A stretch of DNA of 64,000 nucleotides, from the NCBI RefSeq assembly GCF_036227605.1, contig NZ_CP109487.1, positions 8,543,001-8,607,000 on the forward strand, given 5' to 3'. Every line of letters begins with the position of its first letter. Position 1 is the first letter of the stretch. The stretch comes from Streptomyces sp. NBC_01439 (GTDB lineage Bacteria; Actinomycetota; Actinomycetes; Streptomycetales; Streptomycetaceae). Shown piece by piece: positions 14,564 to 23,163 of this stretch. The notes beneath the pieces are model-generated. The model was not told the DNA's origin. It saw only the letters and a list, made by a program, of their open reading frames with translations, and made no database searches. A program made the translations under genes and the position numbers.

Positions 14564-17422
14564 TCACACCAGGTCCGGCACCTCGCCGCCGGCCGCCCAG
14601 GAGACCTCGACCCCCGCCAGGCCGGTCCGCCAGGGGCCGGCCAGGGAGGCCAGGCGCGCCGCGTCCGGCGGAGCCGCGCCGAGGCCGATCGCGTAGCAGG
14701 CCAGGGCCGGGCCCGACTCGAAGGGCCGGGGCCAGGCGTGCGCATCCGCGGCACCGGCCTCCTCCAGCGCGCCGAGCAGGGCCCGCAGCCGTCCGCGCAC
14801 CCGGCCCAAGGTCTCCTCGAACTCCGCCTCGGAGGCCGTCCGTACGGTCACCACCGCCCAGGCGGCGTGCCGACGGTGCAGCGGCGGTGGCCCCGGGGCC
14901 CACACGGCGTCCACGGGGCCGGCTTCCAGCAGCTCCCAGGCCGCGTACAACTCCTGGACCAGCAGGTCGCGCAGGCCCGGCCCGACCTGGGCCGTGCAAC
15001 TGCGCACCGGCTCCGAAGGGGTGAGGACCGTGACCGCGTCCGGCCCGCCCTCCGCCGCGCCCGGGCCCGCCGCCGACAGCGAGACGGGCACCCGCCAGTC
15101 CCAGGCGGCCCACCTGCCGAAGAACTCGCGCAGCAGGGCGTCGGGCGGCAGCACTCCGACCTCCTCCACCGTGCGCGCCGCGAGCACCGCCCAGGCCAGC
15201 CCGGGCAGCCCGCCGAACGGCGCCGAGTCCAGCCCGCGGGCCCGCGCCCACGCCTTCACCCGCCGTGCCAGCCCGGCGAACGCGGCGTGCCGCTCCGTTC
15301 CCACCCGTTCCCGTACGGCATCGGCGTCGCTGACCGCGCTCAGCGCGAGCGCGGCCGCCTCGCCCAGCTCCGCCCGCCGTGCCACTGCCTGCGCCGGATC
15401 CAGCCCGCCGGTGGCCACCGCGACCAGGTCCACCGACAGCCCGCCGACGCGGAACCGCAGCCCCGGCACCCGCGCTCCCGTCACCTCCCGCAGCCGCCCC
15501 GCCTCGGGCAGCGCCGCCGCCACCCGGTCCCGTACGAGGGCCACATCGCCCGGCCCGGGCAGCACCGCCACCAGGTCCAGGTCGGCCTCCGGCAGCGCGC
15601 AGCCCATGCGGCGGGACCCGGTCACGTGCACCTGTGCGCCGCCCAGGGCCGCCCGGACGCGCGCGGTGACCGCCCCGGCGGCCTCCTCCGGGACCGCGGT
15701 CCCGGGCCGGCCCGCGGTCTCCGGCTCCAGGCGGACCTCGCCCGTACCCAGTGCCACCGTCGCCCGGACCCGCATCGGCCCGTCCCCGCGCTGCGAGAGG
15801 ACGGCCAGCTCCCCGACCCGCGCGGCCACCGGGCCGCCGAGCCGCGCCGCGAAGGCCGCGACCGCGCGCTGCGGGTCCCGGCTGCGCCCCAGCGTCAGAT
15901 GAGGGGTGTAGCCGTGGTGATCGCCCGTACGCCCCCGGCAGCCCGGGAACCGCTCCGCCAGGGCGCTCCGGAGCTCCTGCCACGGCGCCTCACCGGCCGC
16001 TGCCGGGTCCAGCCAGACGGTGGCGTCCTCACGGTGTCCAAAGCTGTGCACGCCCTTCAACCGGACGGGGAACGGCCCGGTCGCGGCGGCCGCCTCCGCG
16101 AGGAGCGGCACCGCCTCGGCGAAGGAGGACTCCGGGACGAAGCCGAAGAGCAGGTTCACGTGCGCGGGCCAGCGCCCGGCCTGCGGGTCGAGTTCGCGGC
16201 GCAGCTCCCGAACCGCCTCCGGCAGGGGCGGTGCGAGCCATGCCACGGCCGTCCGTGCCGTCGCCGGTACGTCCAGGCGCGCGGGAGCACCGCCCCGCTC
16301 CCCGAACTCCACCGTCGCCTCGACCCCGAAGTGGTCGGAGATGAACAGCCCCTCGGATGCCGGGGAGTCGCCGCGGAGCGCGGCCCGGGTCACCCGTGCC
16401 GGGGTGGACCGCAGCAGGATCCGGTCCAGCCGGGCCGCCCGCCCCGACAGCGAGCCCACCGCGGCCAGCGGATTGGCCACCGGGTCGAAGGTCGGCGTGT
16501 CGTCCGCCGGCCCGTGCACGTCGCTCCAGGCGTCCCGCATCCCGAGCGCGGCCGCGGGCCCCCAGGCGCCGTGGCGGCCGTCGTTGAAGTCGCCCAGCAG
16601 CGCCACCCCGGCCCCGATGCCGCCCAGTCCCTCGGCGAGCCGGGCCAGTTCGGCCTCCCGCCGGACATCGCCGTTCTCGGTGTGGTCGCTGGTCAGGTGG
16701 GTGTTCGAGACGACCAGCGGGCCGGCCGCGGTGTCCACCGTGACGGCGGTGAGCGCCTTGTGCGGGCGGAGGGCGTGCATCCCCGCCTCCCGCACCGGCA
16801 GCCGGCTGAGCAGCAGCAGCCCGCACTCGGCGACGTCCGGGCCGCCCGGATCCGTACCGAGGGTGTACGAGGCCCGCACCCACGGCGCCGCCAGCAGCAT
16901 GCCGAGCAGCTCGGGTTCGACCTCCTGCAGCGCGATGACATCGGCATCCGCGGCCGCGAGATCGGCCAGCAGCAGCGGCCTGCGCCGGGCGGTCGAGATG
17001 CGCGGGGCGTCGTACCGGTCCCAGAGCGTGTTCCAGGTCAGCAGCCGCACCGAGGCGGGCGCGACGGCCGTCCCGCCCCCGGGCACCGGCTCGGCGGGCC
17101 GCCAGGCGCCGCCGCCCGCCGGGTCCCACGCGTGCGGGGTCCGGGCGGTGAAGAACGGAGCCCGCAGCAGCCGCGGATCGCGAACCCGGCCCGCCGCGGT
17201 GACATCGATCCGGTCCACGCCGGTGGCGCGGTCCCACACCAGCTCACCGTCCGCCTCGACGAACAGCACCCGGTGCCAGGGGATGTCGCCGCCGGGCACG
17301 AAGGAGGGCAGCGGGACCCGCTTCGGCGCGGCCCCGCGCTGGAGCAGGCCGAGCACGAACCGGGCCGGATCGAACCGGGAGTCCCAGCGGACCTGGTGGT
17401 AGAGCTCCTCGCTGGTACGCAT
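14564..17422 (-). CDS. RNA-repair fusion: MJ1316 + EEP + 2H + nucleotidyltransferase
   Basis: 952 residues. Domains: ~4-80 MJ1316/DUF504 (IPWHRVLFVEADGELVWDR), thought to recognise cyclic RNA ends; ~125-372 endonuclease/exonuclease/phosphatase with Asn131, Glu167, His242, GDFN 277-280, RLDRIL, SDH 362-364; ~395-570 2H phosphoesterase with HVN (421-423) and HLT (508-510); ~580-850 polymerase-beta-type nucleotidyltransferase with GS 602-603, Asp613, Asp615 and Asp665, plus a PAP-like helical part. Together these could open 2',3'-cyclic phosphate, trim or dephosphorylate ends, and add nucleotides. The ATG at 17422 overlaps the upstream stop (TGATG), so it is coupled to the ligase-kinase. Domain calls are strong; the combined pathway is inference. 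Confidence 0.9.
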   Translation of the reverse strand: MRTSEELYHQVRWDSRFDPARFVLGLLQRGAAPKRVPLPSFVPGGDIPWHRVLFVEADGELVWDRATGVDRIDVTAAGRVRDPRLLRAPFFTARTPHAWDPAGGGAWRPAEPVPGGGTAVAPASVRLLTWNTLWDRYDAPRISTARRRPLLLADLAAADADVIALQEVEPELLGMLLAAPWVRASYTLGTDPGGPDVAECGLLLLSRLPVREAGMHALRPHKALTAVTVDTAAGPLVVSNTHLTSDHTENGDVRREAELARLAEGLGGIGAGVALLGDFNDGRHGAWGPAAALGMRDAWSDVHGPADDTPTFDPVANPLAAVGSLSGRAARLDRILLRSTPARVTRAALRGDSPASEGLFISDHFGVEATVEFGERGGAPARLDVPATARTAVAWLAPPLPEAVRELRRELDPQAGRWPAHVNLLFGFVPESSFAEAVPLLAEAAAATGPFPVRLKGVHSFGHREDATVWLDPAAAGEAPWQELRSALAERFPGCRGRTGDHHGYTPHLTLGRSRDPQRAVAAFAARLGGPVAARVGELAVLSQRGDGPMRVRATVALGTGEVRLEPETAGRPGTAVPEEAAGAVTARVRAALGGAQVHVTGSRRMGCALPEADLDLVAVLPGPGDVALVRDRVAAALPEAGRLREVTGARVPGLRFRVGGLSVDLVAVATGGLDPAQAVARRAELGEAAALALSAVSDADAVRERVGTERHAAFAGLARRVKAWARARGLDSAPFGGLPGLAWAVLAARTVEEVGVLPPDALLREFFGRWAAWDWRVPVSLSAAGPGAAEGGPDAVTVLTPSEPVRSCTAQVGPGLRDLLVQELYAAWELLEAGPVDAVWAPGPPPLHRRHAAWAVVTVRTASEAEFEETLGRVRGRLRALLGALEEAGAADAHAWPRPFESGPALACYAIGLGAAPPDAARLASLAGPWRTGLAGVEVSWAAGGEVPDLV

Positions 17423-19224
17423 CAGTACGGCCCCTGTCCCTGTCCCTGTCCCTGTCCCGGTTTCGTGTCCGCAGGCGCGGCCGCGAGGCCGCCCGCCGTG
17501 TCCTCCACGACCCCGGCCGCACCGATGTACCACGTACGGTGCGCCTGACCGGCGTACGGCGGGTTGAACCGGTGCACCTGCGAGGTGAGCACCTGCGGCG
17601 GCACCGGATGCGGGCGCACCCCGTTGCGCCGCACCAACTCCGCCTTCTCCACGAGCACCACGGCGTGGGTGACCAGCGCGTTGCGGCGCCGTGCGACCGA
17701 ACCCGCCAGGCCGCGCTGCTGGTCGGTGAGCGAGGTGGCGTCCCACACCACCGTCCCGCCGCGGGCCAGGGCCGCGTCCAGCCGGTCCAGGCCCTCGCTC
17801 AACACCTCGGCGTTGGCCCCCTGGTCCGCACGGGCACCTCGGGCCGTGCGCAGATCGTCCAGACCGATGTACGCGTCCACCCCGGGCAGTTCGCGGCCGA
17901 ACGTGCTCTTCCCGCTGCCCGAGGGCCCGCACAACTGCACTAGTCGCGGAAACGTTCCGTCACGCCACTGCCACGTCGCCGCCACCGCTTCCTCCACCGC
18001 CGACCCCGAGATCGCGCCCCGCGCGAAGGCCCGCCGGGCCTCGGCCCAGCAGCGGTCCGCAGCCTCCGTGCCCAGCCCAGCGAGCGCCTCGCGCAGCCCG
18101 GCGCGCAGGGCCTCCAGCGGATCCGGGCCGAGCAGCCCGGCCTCCTCGGCGCACAGCTCCGACCATTGCGCGCACTCCCGCGCCTCCGGCCCGTCCGCCA
18201 GCGCCCCGGCCAGCGCGTGCAGCACGCCGAGATCGGCCGCGGCGGCCATCCGGACCAGCCCGGCCCGCCGGTCCTCGTCCGGGAACGGCCGCTGCAGGTA
18301 CGGGTACAGCCCCACCAGATCGGCGACCCGTCGCGCGAGCCGCATACCGGCCGGGCCCGCCGCGATCCGTGCCGCGATCGTGGCCCGCGGCTCGCGGTGG
18401 AGCACGGCCGCCAGGACCCCGGCCAGCCGGTCCTCCCCGGTCCGCCCCGCCCCGTCGATCCGGGCCACGACCTCGGCCACCTCGTCCGCGGCGGCGGCCC
18501 CGGTGCTGCCGGCGGCTCCGGTGGTGCCGGTCCCGGGCATCCCGAGAGCGGCGGACAGCCCGGGCACATCGGCCTCGGCCCCCGAGCGCACCGCCCACAA
18601 CGCGGCCGTCGGTCCCAGCCCGTTCGGCACGACCTGCGCGAACATCCAGTGCGTACTGGTCTGCACGTGGCCGCCCCGCACCCACTTGGCCACGCACCGG
18701 CCGAAGTCCTCGCGCGCGAAACCGGCCGCCGTCCGTACGACGTACCCCTCCTGACGCGTCGTGTCGAGCTTCAGCTTGCGCAGCGCGCGCTCGTCGAAGG
18801 TGCCCCGCCACAGGACGCGCGGGGTGGGCACGCCCAAACCGTGCAGGAACCGTACGGTCCGGTCCCAGTCCAGGCAGTGCTCCCCGTCCCACACGGAGAA
18901 CCCGTAGAACCAGCTGTCCAGGTCCTCGTACGGGATCGAATGCCGGGCGTAGAGGTTCTCCCCGCACACCCGCCACCCGGCCGGGATCCCGGGGCCGATA
19001 CGGCCCTGGAGGCCCTTGACCCAGGCGCGCGAGGGGTGGTGCGCCGAGTCGAGCGAGCGGGCGTGCAGCCCGTCCGCGTACAGGGTCGTGTTCTCCCCGT
19101 CGAGCTTCTCGGTCACCACGACCTCGCGCCCGACCAACCCCGCCAGTCCGACGGCCCGGACGTCGTCCGCCGCCGCCCCGGGGGACCAGGGGAGGTGCGG
19201 CGTACGGGGATAGTGGATGCGCAT
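17422..19224 (-). CDS. RNA ligase - polynucleotide kinase fusion
   Basis: 600 residues. N-terminal ATP-dependent RNA ligase: motif I EKLDGEN with Lys40, motif III GENLYARHSIPY (88-99), motif IV EGYVVR (159-164), motif V KWVR (180-183). A helical linker (~240-420) leads to a P-loop kinase: Walker A GPSGSGKST (433-441), GLDDLR (454-459), VVWDATSLTDQQR (492-504), as in T4-Pnkp-like 5'-OH kinases. It should phosphorylate 5'-OH ends and seal RNA. AGGAG lies 7 bases before the ATG at 19224. The tail GQGQGQGQG comes from a 6-bp repeat at the gene end. First gene of the repair operon. Confidence 0.9.
   Translation of the reverse strand: MRIHYPRTPHLPWSPGAAADDVRAVGLAGLVGREVVVTEKLDGENTTLYADGLHARSLDSAHHPSRAWVKGLQGRIGPGIPAGWRVCGENLYARHSIPYEDLDSWFYGFSVWDGEHCLDWDRTVRFLHGLGVPTPRVLWRGTFDERALRKLKLDTTRQEGYVVRTAAGFAREDFGRCVAKWVRGGHVQTSTHWMFAQVVPNGLGPTAALWAVRSGAEADVPGLSAALGMPGTGTTGAAGSTGAAAADEVAEVVARIDGAGRTGEDRLAGVLAAVLHREPRATIAARIAAGPAGMRLARRVADLVGLYPYLQRPFPDEDRRAGLVRMAAAADLGVLHALAGALADGPEARECAQWSELCAEEAGLLGPDPLEALRAGLREALAGLGTEAADRCWAEARRAFARGAISGSAVEEAVAATWQWRDGTFPRLVQLCGPSGSGKSTFGRELPGVDAYIGLDDLRTARGARADQGANAEVLSEGLDRLDAALARGGTVVWDATSLTDQQRGLAGSVARRRNALVTHAVVLVEKAELVRRNGVRPHPVPPQVLTSQVHRFNPPYAGQAHRTWYIGAAGVVEDTAGGLAAAPADTKPGQGQGQGQGPY
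17432..17458. repeat. 6-bp tandem repeat at the end of the ligase-kinase gene
   Basis: CCCTGT repeated 4.5 times; it encodes the (GQ)n tail of the ligase-kinase. Unit length is a multiple of 3, so slippage changes tail length without a frameshift. It ends 10 bases before the start of the downstream repair gene. Confidence 0.85.
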
Positions 19225-19315
19225 GGTCCGCTCCTGCTCGACATCGGGTACCTCGTCACTGTAGGTAACCCGACCGGACGCATCCACCCGATATCACCAG
19301 CCGCAGGCCATCCTG

Positions 19316-20854
19316 TCAGCCCGGTACCGATACCGGTGGCGGCACCGGCACGGCTGCGGCGAGTTGGCCGGCCGCCGCGAAGTGCAGCCGCTCCAGCCGG
19401 GCCGCGTACGGCCAGCCGGCCGCCCGGTAGAAGCACAGGTCGCTCGGGATCGGTACGGCCCGCAGGTCGGCGGCGTGCGTTCCGTCCGGGAGCTCGGTGG
19501 CCGCCGCGAGCAGCGGGTCCGCCGAACCGGCCCACTCACCAACCGGGGCGGGCCGCGGCCACGGCTCCCCGGTGTTGGGGAACAACCACCGGGTGTCCCG
19601 GGCCATCCGCGCGGCGAAGTCAGGGCCCGCCGCGGCCCGCCGGGCCAGCCGTGCGAAGGTCAGCAGCAGGTCCGGCAGGGACTCGGCGAGCAGGGCCAGC
19701 TCCGGGTACTCCCGCAGGCTCTCGCCGTTGCCGGGCACGGACACCACGTACCCCCACCGGCCGGTCGCCGGGTCGATGCGGATCTGCGCCAGGGCGTGGT
19801 CGCGCCCGTGGTCGATCCGGGCGAGCGGCCAGTACGAACCGTCGCCGCCCAGCATGCGGTGCAGTTCGGGGTCCACCGCGTGCTCGGGCGCCCCGGGCAG
19901 CAGCCGCAGGGCCGGAAGTCCCGCGATCGCCACCCCGCCGATCTCCCGGAGCACGGTCCGGACCTCCTCGGGGACCGGTACCGCCCAGCCGTCCATGACG
20001 GAGTCGGCGCACCCCGCATCGAGCACGACGAAGCCGGGCCGTTCGTCGGCCAGTTCCCGCAGCTCGGCCACCGCACGCCGAGCGGCATCGGCCGGCACGC
20101 GGTGGCGGCGCACGGCCCGGCCGAGGAAGTCCCCGCTGACCACGCTGCGCAACAGGAGGGCCCTGCCCTCACCCACGATCTGGAACTGGATCTCGCTGCT
20201 TCCGGTGTCGGCCGTGTCGTGGAAGGTCGAGAAGTACGGCTCCCAGTCCACGGCGCACGGATAGCCCGGCAGGCCGTGCAGATCGACGAGATCGGTGAGC
20301 GGGTCACCGCGGCCGACGAGCGCGACGAGCTCGCCGTCGAGCCCCTCGCCCCCCTCGTCCCCCTCGCCCCCTTCCGCTCCCTCGGCGAGTTCGACGGTGG
20401 AGGTGGCCGGCACGGAGAACCTCCCCCGCGGCCGGTCCGCCACCCCGTCCGCGAACCGTTCGGCGAACCCGGCGAGCCATGCGGTGAAGTCCGGTGCCTC
20501 GACGGTGACATCGGGGTCGGACCCCCACGGATTGACGGCCACGACGGGCCCCCAGCCGGTGCCCCCGACCCCCACGATCAGCGAGCCTTCACCGAAGTCG
20601 GTTTCCCCCAGGGTCCAGCAGCCGTCGGCGAACACCTCACGGCCGCGCGGTCCGAAGCGGTACTCGTGGTCCTCGGTCTCCAAGCCGCCGATCTCCCGCA
20701 GGACCCCCCGCACCTCCTCGGGCACCGCCACGGCCCAACCGTCCAACTCCGCGTCCGTGAACCCTTCGAACAGCTCCAGCTCGTCCGGTCGCTCCCGCGC
20801 CAGTTCCCTGAGCGCCCGCACGGCATCCACCGCCGACGGCCCCGCCTCGTACAT
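19316..20854 (-). CDS. Tandem SMI1/KNR4 (SUKH) domain protein
   Basis: 512 residues with two SUKH-like repeats. Each has the hallmark Trp-Ala-Val-x-Val-Pro-Glu-Glu-Val-Arg plus LREIGG: DGWAVAVPEEVRGVLREIGG near residue 38 and DGWAVPVPEEVRTVLREIGG near 290. SUKH proteins often act as immunity proteins against nuclease toxins, but many are stand-alone. No toxin gene is beside it. It ends 91 bases upstream of the RNA-repair operon in the same direction, so it could share transcripts. A Glu/Gly-rich stretch (~155-175) separates the halves. ATG at 20854 with GGGGAG some way upstream. Confidence 0.8.
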   Translation of the reverse strand: MYEAGPSAVDAVRALRELARERPDELELFEGFTDAELDGWAVAVPEEVRGVLREIGGLETEDHEYRFGPRGREVFADGCWTLGETDFGEGSLIVGVGGTGWGPVVAVNPWGSDPDVTVEAPDFTAWLAGFAERFADGVADRPRGRFSVPATSTVELAEGAEGGEGDEGGEGLDGELVALVGRGDPLTDLVDLHGLPGYPCAVDWEPYFSTFHDTADTGSSEIQFQIVGEGRALLLRSVVSGDFLGRAVRRHRVPADAARRAVAELRELADERPGFVVLDAGCADSVMDGWAVPVPEEVRTVLREIGGVAIAGLPALRLLPGAPEHAVDPELHRMLGGDGSYWPLARIDHGRDHALAQIRIDPATGRWGYVVSVPGNGESLREYPELALLAESLPDLLLTFARLARRAAAGPDFAARMARDTRWLFPNTGEPWPRPAPVGEWAGSADPLLAAATELPDGTHAADLRAVPIPSDLCFYRAAGWPYAARLERLHFAAAGQLAAAVPVPPPVSVPG

Positions 20855-20934
20855 CTTCTTGGCTCCCCGTGTCGTCCGTTCCGCGGCTTTGAGGGTATCC
20901 CCGCGACTGCGGCCGCGGCGGCCCCCGGGCGCAC

Positions 20935-21453
20935 TCAGCGGCAGAGGGCGACGATGGACGGATGCACCGTGCCCTTGGCCGCCTCGCACAGGGAGGCCAT
21001 GTCGTACGGACGCTGCGGCGCCGGCCGGGGCTTGACCAGTGTCGGCGGCCGCTTGCGGGGCTTTGCCGGAGCCGCGGTCTTCACCCGCTTGGCGGGCCGC
21101 CGGGGGCGCGGGGGCTTCGTGTCGACCCGGTGGGGGCGATGCGGCCGTTCGACCGCCGCCGGTGCCGGTGCCAGAGCCGGAGCCGGAGCCGGCCCGGCCT
21201 CCCGGAGCACGCGCGGTGCGGGCGGTGCGGGCGGTGCGGGCGGTGCCGGTGGGACGGGCAAGGAGGTGTCCGGCGATACCGGGAGCGGGCTCAACGGCAG
21301 CGCGAGGGGTGCCGGTTGCCGGACCGGCGTACGGGCCGCCGCAGGCTCCGCCGGTCGCGGCGCGGCCGGCGGAGCGGTGGGACGCACCGTCAGGCACCCG
21401 GTGGCCAACACGAGAGCGGCAAGGGTCACGGGCAGGGCGAGGCGCAGCTGCAT
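20935..21453 (-). CDS. Small lipoprotein, second paralogue
   Basis: 172 residues with lipobox LVLATGC (Cys about 20), a Pro/Ala-rich linker (PPAPPAPPAPPAP from a GGTGCGGGC-type repeat), a Lys/Arg-rich stretch, and the C-terminal motif LCEAAKGTVHPSIVALC. It is clearly paralogous to the protein at 9104-9541 in length, layout, N-terminus (MQLRxAxP) and C-terminus. The ATG at 21453 matches the paralogue start. The upstream 60 bases are similar in two blocks at the same spacing. Function unknown. Confidence 0.75.
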   Translation of the reverse strand: MQLRLALPVTLAALVLATGCLTVRPTAPPAAPRPAEPAAARTPVRQPAPLALPLSPLPVSPDTSLPVPPAPPAPPAPPAPRVLREAGPAPAPALAPAPAAVERPHRPHRVDTKPPRPRRPAKRVKTAAPAKPRKRPPTLVKPRPAPQRPYDMASLCEAAKGTVHPSIVALCR

Positions 21454-21521
21454 CCGCCCACCCTGCCGTACCGGCACCGCGCGAGCCGAACCCCCTCACA
21501 CGGACGGGTGACGGCGCGCGT

Positions 21522-22748
21522 TCAGGCCCGGCTGCGCCCCCGCGTGGCCAGCCGGAGCACGTGCTCCACCGGGCCGCGGCGCAGCGGGCTTTCGGCCCAG
21601 ACCAGCTGCCAGGACCAGGTCAGGGCCAGGGCCGCGCCGCTGAAGGCCAGCCAGGCGGACCAGGACGCGGCGCCGTGCGCCGGACCGGCCAACACCAGCG
21701 CGTGGACGACGTACGCGCTCAGCGCCATCGCCCCGAGCACCGTGAGCGGCCGCAGCAGGCGCGCACCCACCCCGTGCCGTGCGGCGAGCGCGCACAGGCC
21801 GATGAGGGCGCAGCCCACCCCCGCGTTGCCCAGGGTCTCGAGCGGGGTCTGGCTGTAGGGATCGGCCACCAGCAGCCAGTCCCAGGAGGTGCTGGGCACG
21901 GCGCCGTACTGGCCTTGCAACACCTCCCGTACGGGATCGGCCGCGGCCAGGGCCTCCGGATGGTGCACGGCGATCGCCTCCAGCAACCGCTGCCGGGCGC
22001 CGAACACGTGGCTCGCGAGCCACGCGGAGCCGTATCCGGCGAAGGCGGCCACCGTGCCCCACACCGCCATCCGCCGGGCCACCGACCGCTCCCGCACCTC
22101 GCACAGCCGGGCGAGCGCCATTCCGGCCAGGACGTACGGGAAGTAGGTGGCCAGCGGATAGGCCCCGGTGAGCAGCAGCTCCAGCACCACCGCACCCAGC
22201 CCGGACCAACTGGCCAGATCGGCGACCTCGGGTACCAGCCCGCGCCCGGACGCCTCGTACCCGAACACCGGGCCCAGCAGGAACGACAGCAGCGGCCCCG
22301 CCACCACCGAGACGCCCGCCACGACGGTGAGCACCGGAGTCGACAGCCGGGTGAAGGGCTCGGCCGCCAGGAAGTACACGGCGAAGAAGGCCAGGATGAC
22401 CAGGATCCCGGGCCACAACGAGGCCAGCCACACGCCGAGTACGGCCAGCAGCGCGCAGCGGACCAGTAGGGGTCGCCAGCGGTCCGCCCAGCCCTGCGGG
22501 CGCTGCGCCGGGTCCAGCCCGCGCTGGGCGAGGACCAGGGAGAAACCGGCGAGCAGGGTGAAGAGGGCCGGGGCGCGCCCGTCGGCCGCGACGAGGAGGT
22601 ATCCGGCGCCCTCCGGCTCCGGGCTGGGGCCGACGTGCACGGCGAACATGCCGAGGACGGCCAGTCCGCGTACGGCGTCGACCCCGGCCAGCCGGCCGCC
22701 GGACCCCGCGGACGGCGGCGCCGCCGCTCCCGCGCCCGGGCCCGTCAC
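21522..22748 (-). CDS. DUF418/acyltransferase-like multi-pass membrane protein
   Basis: 408 residues, about 9-10 transmembrane helices. RLAGVDAVRGLAVLGMFAVHVGP near residue 17 is typical of DUF418/DUF1624 and acyltransferase-3-like proteins. Later signs are LAGFSLVLAQRG and the final WSWQLVWAESPLRRGPVEHVLR, which is characteristic of DUF418. Function of the family is unsettled; transfer of acyl groups across the membrane is suspected. The GTG at 22748 is chosen because it overlaps the stop of a short upstream frame as GTGA and has no ribosome site of its own. Confidence 0.8.
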   Translation of the reverse strand: MTGPGAGAAAPPSAGSGGRLAGVDAVRGLAVLGMFAVHVGPSPEPEGAGYLLVAADGRAPALFTLLAGFSLVLAQRGLDPAQRPQGWADRWRPLLVRCALLAVLGVWLASLWPGILVILAFFAVYFLAAEPFTRLSTPVLTVVAGVSVVAGPLLSFLLGPVFGYEASGRGLVPEVADLASWSGLGAVVLELLLTGAYPLATYFPYVLAGMALARLCEVRERSVARRMAVWGTVAAFAGYGSAWLASHVFGARQRLLEAIAVHHPEALAAADPVREVLQGQYGAVPSTSWDWLLVADPYSQTPLETLGNAGVGCALIGLCALAARHGVGARLLRPLTVLGAMALSAYVVHALVLAGPAHGAASWSAWLAFSGAALALTWSWQLVWAESPLRRGPVEHVLRLATRGRSRA

Positions 22749-22792
22749 GCGCCGCACGTCACGCGGTCGCGCGGGGTGCAACGGGTCTTCAT
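22745..22792 (-). CDS. Possible 15-codon leader peptide coupled to the DUF418 gene
   Basis: ATG at 22792 preceded by GGGAGACG; the product is MKTRCTPRDRVTCGA and its stop overlaps the DUF418 GTG start (GTGA). The same frame can also begin at 22924 (59 residues) behind AGGAGGG. Translation here would deliver ribosomes to a start that lacks a Shine-Dalgarno sequence. Confidence 0.4.
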   Translation of the reverse strand: MKTRCTPRDRVTCGA

Positions 22793-22965
22793 CGTCTCCC
22801 GTCCGAAGCGGCCCGCCGAAGCCGACGGCCGCGGCACCGCGGCCGCACCGGCGATCCCCGTCGCGGTCCACCTCCTGCCGGGTTCCGCCGGGGTGCCGGT
22901 GCCCGTGGGGGAGGCGCGTCGCATGTGGGGGTCCCTCCTGGGTCCGTCGGGTCCGTCCGGTGCCT

Positions 22966-22991
22966 GAAAGCTGGTCGGACCGACGGCTTTC
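22966..22991. promoter_or_regulatory. Hairpin or dyad in the DUF418 upstream region
   Basis: GAAAGC (22966-22971) and GCTTTC (22986-22991) flank an inner GTC-GGACC-GAC dyad. It lies in the 415-base space between the divergent DUF418 and Nudix genes. The same space holds an unusually AT-rich patch (about 23015-23055) that probably contains promoters, and AAGGAGGT at about 23044 with no start codon behind it. Confidence 0.4.
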
Positions 22992-23163
22992 ACGCCGCCA
23001 GTCCGCATCCGGAAGGTACCAGGGAGTACATAACCAAGTAATAAGGAGGTATAGGGGCGGTAAAGGCGAGGGGCGTCGGAGAGGGCGGGCCGGGCGCCGT
23101 AACCCGGGAGCCGTGCCCGCTGTTGCACAGTCCGGCAGGTCCACCCACGGTGAACGGAGTCCG

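Noticed and set aside
23040..23060. Strong AAGGAGGT ribosome-binding site
   Set aside because: No start codon follows at workable distance; probably chance in an AT-rich promoter region.
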